A DNA stretch of 64,000 bases from Botrimarina mediterranea (GTDB lineage Bacteria; Planctomycetota; Planctomycetia; Pirellulales; Lacipirellulaceae): the NCBI RefSeq assembly GCF_007753265.1, contig NZ_CP036349.1, positions 5,516,862-5,580,861 on the forward strand, in the 5' to 3' direction. The notes under the pieces are model-generated. The model did not search any database, was not told where the DNA came from, and saw only the letters and a program-made list of their open reading frames with translations. Positions within the stretch are counted from its first letter, which is position 1; each line of letters starts with the position of its first letter. Made by a program: the position numbers and the translations under genes. This document shows, piece by piece, positions 42,911 to 51,868 of the stretch.

Positions 42911-44611
42911 TCAGCCGTCGATACGCACCTCGCGGCCCGTGTCGTCTTCGCAAGCGAAGTGGACGTGCTCGGGCGAGACGCCCTCCTTGCCGAGGATCAC
43001 GACTTGGCAAGCGCCATCGTCCTCGAGCTTCGCCAGCTCACGACGCTTGCGGTTGTTGAGGTACGTAGCGACCGCCTCTTCGACGGTCACCGTCACCCGG
43101 GCGACGCGTTCGTTATGGGCGATCCGCATCATCCGCCGCAGCACATCGATCGCCATCGACTCGGCCGACTTCACGAGGCCCGTCCCCGCACAAGCCGGGC
43201 ACTCGCGGTAGACGCTGCGCTTGAGGCTTGGCCGGATGCGCTGCCGCGTCATCTCGATGAGGCCGAAGGGGCTCGTGCGTAGCACCTTGGTGCGGGCGCG
43301 GTCACGCTTCATCGCGTCCTTGAGCGTCCGCTCGACGGTGCGGCGGTAGCGCTCGCGGCGCATGTCGATGAAGTCGTTGACGATCACGCCACCCAAGTCG
43401 CGCAGTCGTAGTTGCCGGGCGATCTCCTTGGCGGCGATCTGGTTGAGCGCGAAGGCCGACTCCTCGGCGCCGCCGCCGGAGCGGAAGCTGCCACTGTTGA
43501 CGTCGATGGCGACGAGGGCCTCGGTCTGATCGATCACGAGCGAGCCGCCGCCCTTGAGCGGGACATGCCGATCGTTGATCCGCGAGATCTCCTCGTCGAT
43601 CTTGTGCTTGGAGAAGAGCGGCTCATTGCCCATGTAGTACTGCAAACGGTCGACGTAGCGTGGCATCACGACCTTGAGGAAGTCTCGCGCGCGCTCGAAC
43701 GCCTCGGGTTCGTCGATGTGAATCGCGTCGATGTCGCCGGAGAAAATGTCGCGGATCGTGCGGATCACGATGTCGGACTCTTTGTAGATGTCGCCGGGGC
43801 CTTCCTGCGTATTGATCCGCTTGACGATCATCTTCCACAGGCGGAGCAAGTACGCGAGGTCGCGCGACAGGTCGCGCTTCGTGCGGTCGGTGCCGGCCGT
43901 GCGGACAATAAAGCCCAGGCCCTTGGGCGGGTTCAGCTCGCGGAGGATCGCGCGGAGCCGCTTGCGGGCGTCCTCGTCCTCGATCTTGCGCGACACGCCG
44001 ATGCGTCCCAGCGCCGGCATCAACACGAGGTAACGACCGGGGATGCTGATGTAGGTCGAGAGCGTCGGGCCCTTGGTGCCAATGCCTTCCTTGATGACCT
44101 GGACGATCACCTCATCGCCGCGGCGGAAAATCTCTTCGATCGGCGGCTTCACGCGCGGCCGCGCGCCGGTGGGGCGGCGGCGCTGCGAGCGGGCCTTCGT
44201 CTTCGTGGTGGCGCCCCCTTCGCCTTCGTCCTCGGCCGATTCCTCGTCGTTGGCCTCGTCGTCACCGTCGGCGTCTTCGTCCGACTCGAACTCCGCGCCG
44301 TAAGCGTCGCCGCGCGCGCCGGGCTGCGAGCCGTCACGCTCGATCGGCATGTCCGGGTCGTAGCCGCCCTGGCGGAAGTACTGGGCCTCGACGTCGCTGA
44401 TGTGCAGGAAGCCGTTGCGGCCGACGCCGAAATCGACGAACGCCGCCTGGATGCTCGGCTCAAGGTTGACGATCCGGCCCTTGTAGATGTTGCCGACGTA
44501 ATTGTCTTGGCTGGCGCGCTCGGTGTAGAGCTCTTCGAGCACGCCATGCTCAACGACCGCAATCCGGCACTCTTCCGGTTGCGAGACGTTGATCAGCATC
44601 TCTGTCTTCAT
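42911..44611 (-). CDS. rne/rng-like: Ribonuclease E/G family protein
   Basis: 566 aa. The S1 RNA-binding domain (about 37-195) is split by an acidic, low-complexity insert (about 85-150, SDEDADGDDEANDEESAEDE). Catalytic metal-binding Asp370 (VAIDVNSGS) and Asp413 (VNDFIDM) are present, as is the Zn-link CPACAG (471-476). It initiates decay and maturation of RNA. The short C terminus lacks a long degradosome scaffold, so it is RNase G-like. A family B palindrome precedes the start. Confidence 0.94.
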   Translation of the reverse strand: MKTEMLINVSQPEECRIAVVEHGVLEELYTERASQDNYVGNIYKGRIVNLEPSIQAAFVDFGVGRNGFLHISDVEAQYFRQGGYDPDMPIERDGSQPGARGDAYGAEFESDEDADGDDEANDEESAEDEGEGGATTKTKARSQRRRPTGARPRVKPPIEEIFRRGDEVIVQVIKEGIGTKGPTLSTYISIPGRYLVLMPALGRIGVSRKIEDEDARKRLRAILRELNPPKGLGFIVRTAGTDRTKRDLSRDLAYLLRLWKMIVKRINTQEGPGDIYKESDIVIRTIRDIFSGDIDAIHIDEPEAFERARDFLKVVMPRYVDRLQYYMGNEPLFSKHKIDEEISRINDRHVPLKGGGSLVIDQTEALVAIDVNSGSFRSGGGAEESAFALNQIAAKEIARQLRLRDLGGVIVNDFIDMRRERYRRTVERTLKDAMKRDRARTKVLRTSPFGLIEMTRQRIRPSLKRSVYRECPACAGTGLVKSAESMAIDVLRRMMRIAHNERVARVTVTVEEAVATYLNNRKRRELAKLEDDGACQVVILGKEGVSPEHVHFACEDDTGREVRIDG

Positions 44612-44673
44612 AGGTTGTCTTGGGGTTGTGTGGTGTGTGGCCGCGATGATCGCGGCGTGTGTGATGTCCCGTT

Positions 44674-44787
44674 GAGCCGTCGGCGCTAGCCGCGGGTGGC
44701 GGCGCCGCCGGTTAACTCGTGGGGGATTGAATGGGATGTGGTGTGTTGTTTGGTGGCGCTAGCGCGCGGCTAGCGCCGACGGCTCAT
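44674..44787. repeat. Family B palindrome, copy 3
   Basis: Arms gagccgtcggcgctagccgc (44674) and gcggctagcgccgacggctc (to 44787), with a 70 nt AT-richer spacer (gttaactcgtgggggattga). Confidence 0.85.
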
Positions 44788-44798
44788 TCGGTTGGCAA

Positions 44799-46541
44799 TC
44801 AAACAGGTTGGTCTGGCAAGAGCTTCGACAGCTCTTCCCGGAGGTAAGTCTTGATGTCGCGGGCGCTCTCCAAGGAGAGGACGCGCGCGGCGACATTCTT
44901 GCAATGATCGATCGTGGTGCTGCGGACGACTCGTTTTACTTCCGGCGCCGCCGAGGGCGTCACGCTGAGGGAACGCAGGCCAAGCCCCAGCAGCAGCATG
45001 GTGTAGAGCGGCGCGCCGCTCATCTGGCCGCAGAGGCTGATCGGTTTGCCGCCGGCGCCCGCGGCGTCGACGGCCATCTTCACGAGGCGGATCACGGACG
45101 GGTCGGCGCTGGTGTACAACGAGGCGACGTCCTTGTTGCTGCGGTCGACGGCCAGCGTGTATTGCACTAGGTCGTTGGTGCCGATGCTGAAGAAGTCCAC
45201 CTCGTGAACGAAGTGGTCCATCATCACCACCGCGGCGGGGACCTCGACCATCATGCCGACCTTGATGTGGCGGTCGAACTCGACGCCCTCTTCCTCAAGG
45301 TCCTCCATCGCGTCGGCGAGCACCATCCGCGCGCGGCGTAGCTCGATGACGTTGCTCACCAGCGGGAACATCACCCGCACGTCGCCAACGGCGCTCGCGC
45401 GGAGGATGGCCCGCAGTTGCATGCGGAAGATGTCCACGTGCTTCAGCGCCAGGCGGATGCTCCGCAGCCCGAGGAACGGGTTGCGCTCGTCGTCCGGCGC
45501 GGGGAAGAGCGGCAGCTTGTCGGCGCCGAGGTCGAGCGTGCGCATCACGACCGGCCGCCCCTCCATCGCCTCGGCGACTTCGCGGTAGGCGGCGTAGTGC
45601 TGCTCCTCGGTCGGGATCGAATCGCCGGTGAGGAACAGGAACTCCGTCCGATACAGGCCGATGCCATCGACGCCGCGCTGCATGCAGAGTTTCGTTTCGG
45701 CGGGGAACTCGATGTTCCCCAACAGCTGGATGCGCTCGCCGTCGAGCGTCTCGCACGGCTTGTCCGAGAGCTCGTCGAGCTTCGCGGCGAGGGTCTTCTG
45801 CTCGGCGACCTCGTGACGGTAGCGGGCGACCGTCTCCTCGTCGGGACGAAGAATGACGAGGCCCTCGTCGCCGTCGATAATGACGGTCTCACCGCCCGAC
45901 ACGTCCGACAAGAACGCGCCGGTGCCGACCACCGCCGGGATGCCGAGCCCCTCGGCGACGATCGCGGTATGGCTCCCCGGGCCGCCGGTTTCGGTGGCGA
46001 AGCCGCGGATGAACTCCGGCTTCATCGCCGCCGTTTCGCTAGGAGTCAGGTTGCGCGCGAGGACGAGAACCTCGGAGGACACCTGCGCCAGCTCTTCACG
46101 TTTCTCGCCGAGCAGGCGGCGGAGGAGCCGCTTCTCGATGTCGAAGATGTCGTTCGCCCGCTCCGCCATGTAGGCGCCTTCGAGCGACTGGAAGACCTTC
46201 GCGTAACGCCGCAGCACGCGGCTGACTGAATATTCGGCCGAGTAGTGGCGGTCGCGGATTAGCTCCTCAAGCTCGCCGCGGAGCTTGCGGTCGTTCACCA
46301 TCTGGGCGTGGGCGGAGAAGATCGACCCGTAGTCGTCGCCGAGCCGCTCGGAGATGCGTCGGCGGCTCTCGTTGATCTCGGCGGTGGTCTCGTCGATCGC
46401 CTTGGCGAGCCGCAGGATCTCACGCTCGATGGCGTCGCGCGGCAAGAACCGCCGGGGGATGCGGAATCCCTCGTTGTCGACAACCAGCGCTTCGCCGATG
46501 GCGACGCCTGGCGATACGGCGATGCCTTGCAGCCGAATCAT
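44799..46541 (-). CDS. ptsI: Phosphoenolpyruvate-protein phosphotransferase (enzyme I)
   Basis: 580 aa from the ATG at 46541 (GGGAG upstream); the longer frame is noncoding. It has the full EI layout: N-terminal HPr-binding/phospho-His domain with His191 in GGPGSHTAIVAEG, and a C-terminal PEP-binding TIM barrel with Cys504 in ISLCGQMSG. It uses PEP to phosphorylate HPr. With ptsH and ptsN it makes a permease-free PTS-Ntr-type chain. It lies about 300 nt from ptsH. Confidence 0.95.
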   Translation of the reverse strand: MIRLQGIAVSPGVAIGEALVVDNEGFRIPRRFLPRDAIEREILRLAKAIDETTAEINESRRRISERLGDDYGSIFSAHAQMVNDRKLRGELEELIRDRHYSAEYSVSRVLRRYAKVFQSLEGAYMAERANDIFDIEKRLLRRLLGEKREELAQVSSEVLVLARNLTPSETAAMKPEFIRGFATETGGPGSHTAIVAEGLGIPAVVGTGAFLSDVSGGETVIIDGDEGLVILRPDEETVARYRHEVAEQKTLAAKLDELSDKPCETLDGERIQLLGNIEFPAETKLCMQRGVDGIGLYRTEFLFLTGDSIPTEEQHYAAYREVAEAMEGRPVVMRTLDLGADKLPLFPAPDDERNPFLGLRSIRLALKHVDIFRMQLRAILRASAVGDVRVMFPLVSNVIELRRARMVLADAMEDLEEEGVEFDRHIKVGMMVEVPAAVVMMDHFVHEVDFFSIGTNDLVQYTLAVDRSNKDVASLYTSADPSVIRLVKMAVDAAGAGGKPISLCGQMSGAPLYTMLLLGLGLRSLSVTPSAAPEVKRVVRSTTIDHCKNVAARVLSLESARDIKTYLREELSKLLPDQPV

Positions 46542-46838
46542 CGCTGCTCCCGGTCGGCGCCGATCGGGCGGCCCCGCGGCCGCTCCGCCGGTGACTGCGG
46601 GGACAAACGCTCGGAGGCGTCGTCCGCGCCGCAATCGGGGGCGCATAGGCTGCGGGTCGGCGGCTCGCGTCGCGACCGGTAGGCCGCCGAGACGGTCTGT
46701 TCACTACGCGGTTTAGGGAGCCTAAACCGTCTAGAAAACAGAGCCGAGTGGGCGTTTGGCCTTGGCTCGCGACGCTCGTCGGCGCCGGTGTCTTGGTGGT
46801 GTTGCAACCCGGCCTTTCGCGGCGAGCCCTCAGCGGCG
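46542..46838. other. Gap between ptsH and ptsI with a small hairpin
   Basis: 297 nt without a supported gene. A perfect hairpin cggtttagg-gag-cctaaaccg lies at 46709-46729; it may be an operator or a processing site rather than a terminator, as no T run follows. Confidence 0.5.
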
Positions 46839-47156
46839 TCACTTCGCCGGCGGCTCGCCGCCCGGGCTGGGCGGGGTCTCAAACTTGTTCTTGAAAAGCG
46901 TCGCTAGCGTCTCTGCGGCTGCCTCGGCGTCGGGGCCCTCCGCCCGGAGGTCGAGCTCCGATCCTTCCTCGGCAGCCAAAGTGATCAGGTCGAAGATGCT
47001 TTTGGCGTCGACCCGATGGTCTCCTTGCATCAGCGTGATCGTCGCGTCGAACCGCATCGCGGTACGGGCGACGGTCTCCGCCGGTCGCATGTGCAAACCG
47101 TTGGGTTCGCGGACGACGACGCGCCGCGTGGCAACGGGTTGCTCCTCTTGTGGCAT
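46839..47156 (-). CDS. ptsH: Phosphocarrier protein HPr
   Basis: 105 aa. Active-site His22 in NGLHMRPAE; the regulatory-site helix has Ser53 in AKSIFDLITLAAEEG, the position phosphorylated by HPr kinase in some phyla. It carries phosphate from EI to EIIA. The N terminus is about ten residues longer than E. coli HPr. Between ptsN and ptsI in a PTS-Ntr set. Confidence 0.93.
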   Translation of the reverse strand: MPQEEQPVATRRVVVREPNGLHMRPAETVARTAMRFDATITLMQGDHRVDAKSIFDLITLAAEEGSELDLRAEGPDAEAAAETLATLFKNKFETPPSPGGEPPAK

Positions 47157-47219
47157 GGTCTCTCACAGTCGGCGCCGGTGACGCCGGGAGGGCAGCGCGG
47201 CCTCACGCGCCGAACCGCC

Positions 47220-47696
47220 CTAGGCTCCAAACTGGTTGTTGTCGGCTTCTTCCAGCAGCTGCCAGATGTCGTCCGCTGTCTTGCTCTGACGCAGGAAGCG
47301 GCAGAACTGATCGTCACGCAGCCGCCGCGACACGTTCTCCAGCGCCCGCAGGTGGTCGCCGGGGCGGTCGGGGGGAGACACAAGCAGAAACAGCAGGTGG
47401 ACCGGGTCCCCGTCGAGGCTGGCGAACTCGACGCCCGCCTCGCTCACCGCCACGGCGCCGCAGAGCTTTTCGACGCTGGGGTGCTTGGTGTGGGGCACGG
47501 CGACGCCGCGGCCGATGCCGGTGCTGCCCAGTTCTTCGCGGTCGAGCACTTTTTGCACGATCCCGTCGAACTGGTCCGCGGCGATCTCGCCCGCGTCGAG
47601 GAGCGCTTTGACCATCTCACGGATGGCGCCCTCTTTGTCCGTCGCCTCGAGCTGAGGGCGGATCGCTTTCTTGCTGATGAAGTCGGCAAAGTCCAT
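47220..47696 (-). CDS. ptsN: PTS EIIA (EIIA-Ntr-like, PtsN)
   Basis: 158 aa. Phospho-acceptor His69 in IGRGVAVPHTKHP; flanking family elements are EELGSTGIGRG and a LFLLVSPPDRPGDHLRAL core. It is fructose/Ntr-type EIIA without B or C domain, so a regulatory role is expected (nitrogen/potassium/stress sensing in other phyla). It lies directly after hpf, as in the classical hpf-ptsN arrangement. Confidence 0.93.
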   Translation of the reverse strand: MDFADFISKKAIRPQLEATDKEGAIREMVKALLDAGEIAADQFDGIVQKVLDREELGSTGIGRGVAVPHTKHPSVEKLCGAVAVSEAGVEFASLDGDPVHLLFLLVSPPDRPGDHLRALENVSRRLRDDQFCRFLRQSKTADDIWQLLEEADNNQFGA

Positions 47697-47800
47697 CGTT
47701 CAAAGCCTGCTGGTTCAGCGCCGGCCGCAGGGAGTAGCGGCTATGGGTCACGGCGTCGGAGTTGCCGTGGGCGCCCTGTGGTTCTACGAACTCGTCGTTA

Positions 47801-48166
47801 TCAGTTTTCCACGTCGTCGTCGGTATCGGCGCCTGCGGCCTCGGGGGCCAGTCGCTTGACCTCGGGGTCGCGGTGGTTCTCGATGATGCGCTCTTTGTAC
47901 TTGCGGACCTGCTGATCGACCTTGTGAATCGCCGCCTCGACCGAGGTCATCAGGTTCATCGACTGGTCGTGCGCCACGAAGTCGTGCTTGTGCTCGGCCG
48001 AGACCAGCACATCCACCCGTGGCTTGTTCGAATCCTGCAAGTCGATGACCACCTCGATCGACATCAACCGATCGAAATGCCGCAAGAGCTTCTCAGCTTT
48101 CGCCTTAACGCGATCGTGAGACTCGTCGCTGAGGTGCCCGTGGCGGGCCGTAACTTGAATCTGCAC
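47801..48166 (-). CDS. hpf: Ribosome hibernation-promoting factor (short HPF/RaiA)
   Basis: 121 aa. Family signature is MQIQVTARHGHLSDESHDRV, then KLLRHFDRLMSIEVVIDLQD and DFVAHDQSMNLMTSVEAAIH. It binds the 30S subunit decoding centre in stationary phase. It is the first gene of the hpf-ptsN-ptsH-ptsI set, in the order known from proteobacterial rpoN loci. rpoN itself is not in this window. The acidic C-terminal tail is loosely conserved. Confidence 0.93.
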   Translation of the reverse strand: MQIQVTARHGHLSDESHDRVKAKAEKLLRHFDRLMSIEVVIDLQDSNKPRVDVLVSAEHKHDFVAHDQSMNLMTSVEAAIHKVDQQVRKYKERIIENHRDPEVKRLAPEAAGADTDDDVEN

Positions 48167-48378
48167 CGTTGCATGCTCCTCGGGCGACGTGGCCGCCTAG
48201 CCGGTCTCGCGCCCCCTTTCGCAGCGGAGCGGCCGCTAGCGGGACTCGGACCCGTTCGTCTGTGGTCGTTCACGGCCCGCCGTCGGCAGGCTGTAGCACC
48301 GAAGTGTAACGCCCGGGCCCGGGCTGCGGAACCTAGGCAGACGGCGGGACCCGACGGTTTCCCACACCCCGAGGGATT

Positions 48379-50712
48379 CTATCGGGGTAACAGGGCCAAT
48401 TCGCCGTCCCGGATGTCCCGTTCAAGCCGGCGGAGGAAAGTCCGCCGGTCCCGACGATCGGCCACGGCGATGTCCTTGGCGGCCTGCCGGTGGTCGATCA
48501 ACTCGAAAAGCGCTAGCGATCCCAGGACCCGGGTCGCCAGGTCCTCTGAGTCGAGCATAGGCAGCAGCTTGCCGGGGACGACGCCCGCTTGGACCGACGC
48601 GGCGTCGTCGCCGACCTGGTCGGGGGTGAAGCCCTGGACCACCTCGAACAGGGCCCCGCCGCCGGTTGCGCCGTACTTCTCGACGAACGCCTGCCGGACC
48701 ACTTCGGCCCCCCGGGTGCTGCGTGAAGCCACCTGCCGCAGCGCGTCGAGGTGCCGCTGCCACTCGTCCGCTTGGGCCTTGTCCTCGAACGACGCGACGA
48801 GCGCGTCGGGTTGCATCAGCGCCGCCGCGCACCGGCCGGCGAGTGACACGACGTCGCGGGTCTCGCGCGAGGTCGTCGGGTCCGCCATCGCCAGGAGCTG
48901 GGGCAGCACGACCCCCTCCACCTGCCCCGCGACATAGGGCGAGGACTCGAGGTCGGCGTCGGACACCGCGACGGACGTCACCCATTCGGGGTCTCGGAAG
49001 CCCTCCGGCGCGCCCGACAAACTGCCGCTGACATAAAACAACGGCGCCGGCCGCGCGCTGGTCCGTTCGCTGGTCGGCGTCTTCCACGTCGCGTCGCCAC
49101 TGAGGGTGTGAGCGATCGCCACCATCGGCGCCGCGTCCTCCAGCATCGGCCGGCCCGGCTCGTAGAAACGATCCGCCGCAATCGCGACGCTCGCGCCGGG
49201 GCTAAGCTCCAGCGTGTAGTCGATCGAGTCGATCCGCACCGCGATCTCGACAGGCTCCTCGGCGTTCGGGGAGCCACTCATAACGACACGGCCATAGCGC
49301 AGCTCAATGCCGGGCTGCTCGGGATCGATGACCGCTTCGGTTTGATCAACCAACTCGACGAGGACACCCTGGCTGAGCTCGAAGGCGCCGCGGTAGGCCG
49401 GCATACTGATCACGTGCCCCTTCTGCGGGGCCTCCATAAACATGCCGTTTAACAACCGGCGCCACGCGCCGCCTTCGGCCTCGACGACAACGAAGCCGTC
49501 CGGGTCGAGTCGGCTGAGAGGCCCGGTCTGCGGGGCGTCGGGCGGCGGGGGGTCGCCGTAGAACGTCAGCACGGCTGGTGGCTCGGCGTCTTCGCCAGCC
49601 TTGTCCGATCCAGCCGTGTCTGACTCAGCCGCATCGGGATCGGCGGGGGCGGGGGCGGCGTCCATCGCGTCGGATTCCGCCGAGGCGTTCGCTGCCGACG
49701 GGTCCGTTGGCGTGGGCGGCGGTGTGTTGGACGTTGGCTCGGCCGGGACTTCCGTTGAGCCGCCCGGCGCGGCAGTCGTCTCCGCGCCTTTGTTCACCGC
49801 TGGTTCGGTTACTGGATCAGGCCCGGCCGGCGCGTCCTCGCCCGACGGTTCAACGGTTGCACTGTCGCTTGGCTCGGGGGTGCTTGCCACGCCGCCGCTC
49901 GCTTCCAGCTCTTCAAGGTCGTCGCCGTTGCGGGTGGCTTGCCCCGCGGTTTCGTCATCACCCGCTTGGTCGTCACCGGTTTCTTCATCAGCACTATCGC
50001 CGGTGGTTGTGGCGCCGGTGTCTTCGGTGTTGCTGTCCTCGGTGTCGGCGGTCGGGTTCTCGGTTTGGGTTTTCGCGACGGGTGTTGGTTCGTTGTTGAG
50101 CACCAGGAACGCCGTCAGCGACAACAACACGAGCGCGGCGACCGCCGGGATCCACGGGACAAAGTCTGACCAGAAGCCGCCCGACTCCTCGGCTTCGGCG
50201 GACCGTCGCCGACGCGTCCTGACACGGCGGGCCGGTTGCGGCTCGACCGTCTCCGCCGCCGGGGCGGCGGGTTCCGCGCTCACCGATCGCGGCGTATTCT
50301 CGGCCCGCGCCTTTAAGGCCGCCGCCAGGTCCGTTTCGAGCCGGTGCAACCGACCGCGGGTGTCGGGGTCGATCTCGGCCGGCTCGGACAAGAACATCGC
50401 CAGCACGTGGTGGCAAGACGCCACCTCGGCGAGCATCGCGTCTGACTCCAGGCACACCCGCTCGAACTCCGCGACGCCCTCCTCGGGGAGCGTCCGGTCG
50501 AGGTACTCGGCCACGGTGTTTGGGTCGTCGATCGAGCCGCTGCCGCCCGGCTCGGGGGCGCCGAGTTTCAGCCGTCGCGTGACGTCGCGGGTGCGGTGGA
50601 CCCACTCGCTGGCGTGCTCGCTGGCCTCGATCTGCCGCTGCAACTCGGCCCGCGCGGGGGGGTCGAGCACGTTATCGAGATAGGAAAGCAGCGTGCGGAG
50701 GGTAAGTCGCAT
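48379..50712 (-). CDS. Large membrane protein with anti-sigma-like N terminus and FecR-like periplasmic part
   Basis: 777 aa. Residues 1-110 contain two helical anti-sigma-domain-like units (LLSYLDNVLDPPARAELQRQ; VAEYLDRTLPEEGVAEFERV), without a HxxxCxxC zinc motif. One transmembrane helix is at about 188-209 (FVPWIPAVAALVLLSLTAFL), then a 150-residue acidic Pro/Thr/Glu linker (about 215-390), and a beta-rich FecR-like region (about 395-540: GVLVELVDQTEAVIDPEQPG, AVRIDSIDYTLELSPGASVA). It probably senses an envelope signal. No sigma gene is adjacent, so a partner is unknown. Confidence 0.7.
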   Translation of the reverse strand: MRLTLRTLLSYLDNVLDPPARAELQRQIEASEHASEWVHRTRDVTRRLKLGAPEPGGSGSIDDPNTVAEYLDRTLPEEGVAEFERVCLESDAMLAEVASCHHVLAMFLSEPAEIDPDTRGRLHRLETDLAAALKARAENTPRSVSAEPAAPAAETVEPQPARRVRTRRRRSAEAEESGGFWSDFVPWIPAVAALVLLSLTAFLVLNNEPTPVAKTQTENPTADTEDSNTEDTGATTTGDSADEETGDDQAGDDETAGQATRNGDDLEELEASGGVASTPEPSDSATVEPSGEDAPAGPDPVTEPAVNKGAETTAAPGGSTEVPAEPTSNTPPPTPTDPSAANASAESDAMDAAPAPADPDAAESDTAGSDKAGEDAEPPAVLTFYGDPPPPDAPQTGPLSRLDPDGFVVVEAEGGAWRRLLNGMFMEAPQKGHVISMPAYRGAFELSQGVLVELVDQTEAVIDPEQPGIELRYGRVVMSGSPNAEEPVEIAVRIDSIDYTLELSPGASVAIAADRFYEPGRPMLEDAAPMVAIAHTLSGDATWKTPTSERTSARPAPLFYVSGSLSGAPEGFRDPEWVTSVAVSDADLESSPYVAGQVEGVVLPQLLAMADPTTSRETRDVVSLAGRCAAALMQPDALVASFEDKAQADEWQRHLDALRQVASRSTRGAEVVRQAFVEKYGATGGGALFEVVQGFTPDQVGDDAASVQAGVVPGKLLPMLDSEDLATRVLGSLALFELIDHRQAAKDIAVADRRDRRTFLRRLERDIRDGELALLPR

Positions 50713-51066
50713 GGGAAACGCTCAATAGTAGATTGGACTGGCGAGCCGCGGCTCGCCAAAGCTCGCTTTGCGGAACTGTCTACTAGTGTTAGTGACAATC
50801 CCCGCGCCGATCCGTGCGAGAATCTTGGAAGATTCTTGCGAATCACTTCCTGGCGGCTGTCGGCGAGGTTTTCCCGAGCGGCGCAACCGGCCCGCGACCT
50901 TGCCGCCCTTGCCGTTCGCGCCGGCGCGTCGCGACGTGGTTCGCCGAATCGTGTGCGGAATTCTTTGGCGCTTCGGAGCGGAGCGATAGAATCGCGGTCA
51001 TGGACCGACGCGCTGCGTAGCGCGATCACTTAACAAGTTTTGGTCTCGTAGCCCCGCCGACGGCCG
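50713..51066. other. Intergenic region without a supported gene
   Basis: 354 nt between divergent genes, so both promoters must be here. A short palindrome ggcgagccgcggctcgcc lies at 50739-50756. No ORF or RNA gene is recognised. Confidence 0.5.
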
Positions 51067-51597
51067 ATGTTCGTGCTCACCCCCCTCACCCGCCACCGGA
51101 TGCAGCTCGACGGCGCCTCGCGCGAGGCGGAGGGGTACCTCGAGCTCGGTATGGCGTCGCAGGCCCTTGGGTCGCTGCAGCGCCGCGGCAAGCTGGTGCA
51201 TTCCGACGCCCACGCCTGCTACCTACTGGGCGAGTCGCTGCGCGAACTCGAGCGGCACCGCGAGGCGATCTATCCGCTGCGGCGGAGTGTCGAGCTCGAC
51301 CCGACGCCGACCGAGTCGTGGCTCGCGCTGGGCTGGTGCTACAAGCGGTCGGGCCAACTCGACCAAGCCGTCTGGTCCCTCGAGCAAGCCCTCGGCCGCA
51401 CGCCCGGCGACGCCCTGCTCAATTACAACCTGGCCTGCTACTACAGCCTCGCCGGGCGCAAGCTCGAAGCGCTGCAACGGCTCAAGCGCGCCTTCGACCT
51501 CGACCGCGCGTTCCGCTCGATGGTCGCCAGTGAACCCGATTTCGCGCCGATGCAAAGCGACCCCGGGTTCCGCATGCTACTCGCCGCCACGGCGTAA
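51067..51597 (+). CDS. TPR-repeat protein
   Basis: 176 aa, no signal. At least four TPRs from residue 18: AEGYLELGMASQALGSLQRR, ACYLLGESLRELERHREAIY, SWLALGWCYKRSGQLDQAVW and ALLNYNLACYYSLAGRKLEA. A closing segment MVASEPDFAPMQSDPGFRML resembles the terminal motif of small planctomycetal TPR proteins. Protein-protein binding is expected; partner unknown. An ATG at 51100 (M12) is an alternative start. Confidence 0.8.
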   Translation: MFVLTPLTRHRMQLDGASREAEGYLELGMASQALGSLQRRGKLVHSDAHACYLLGESLRELERHREAIYPLRRSVELDPTPTESWLALGWCYKRSGQLDQAVWSLEQALGRTPGDALLNYNLACYYSLAGRKLEALQRLKRAFDLDRAFRSMVASEPDFAPMQSDPGFRMLLAATA

Positions 51598-51601
51598 GCA
51601 A

Positions 51602-51690
51602 TTGTGGGAGGGGTCTCAAGACCCCGATTACGCGCACCATGCCGTGTTCGGCTAGGAGACCGTAATCGGCGTCTGGAGACGCCTCCTACA
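51602..51690. repeat. Palindromic repeat family A, copy 9
   Basis: Arms ttgtgggaggggtctcaaga / gtctggagacgcctcctaca; loop gcgcaccatgccgtgttcgg in reverse orientation. Confidence 0.9.
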
Positions 51691-51696
51691 AAGCCC

Positions 51697-51745
51697 AAAA
51701 AAGCGACGAGGCCCGCCGATGCTTTCGCATCAGCGGGCCTCGCCT
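51697..51745 (-). terminator. Intrinsic terminator of the BBP7 gene
   Basis: Arms cgaggcccgccgatgc / gcatcagcgggcctcg (16 bp, one wobble) with loop tttc; followed on the minus strand by a run of six T. It lies 120 nt after the stop codon. Confidence 0.9.
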
Positions 51746-51868
51746 ACAAAGGGGGGACGGTTGGCTGAAAGTCCGCCCCGTGGGCACGGGGGCGGCGATC
51801 AGCGGAGCCTGCGAACCCTTTGCCTAACTCGACTTAGGCGGCTCAGCAGGCTCGAAACTTGGTCAGGC

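Noticed and set aside
46538-46882. 114-aa minus-strand frame in the ptsH-ptsI gap
   Set aside because: Arg/Ser-rich, overlaps ptsH and has no ribosome site; probable noncoding sequence.
1754-51690. Family A palindromes as CRISPR repeats or as simple terminators
   Set aside because: They are scattered singly, without regular spacers, in both orientations and without consistent T-runs.
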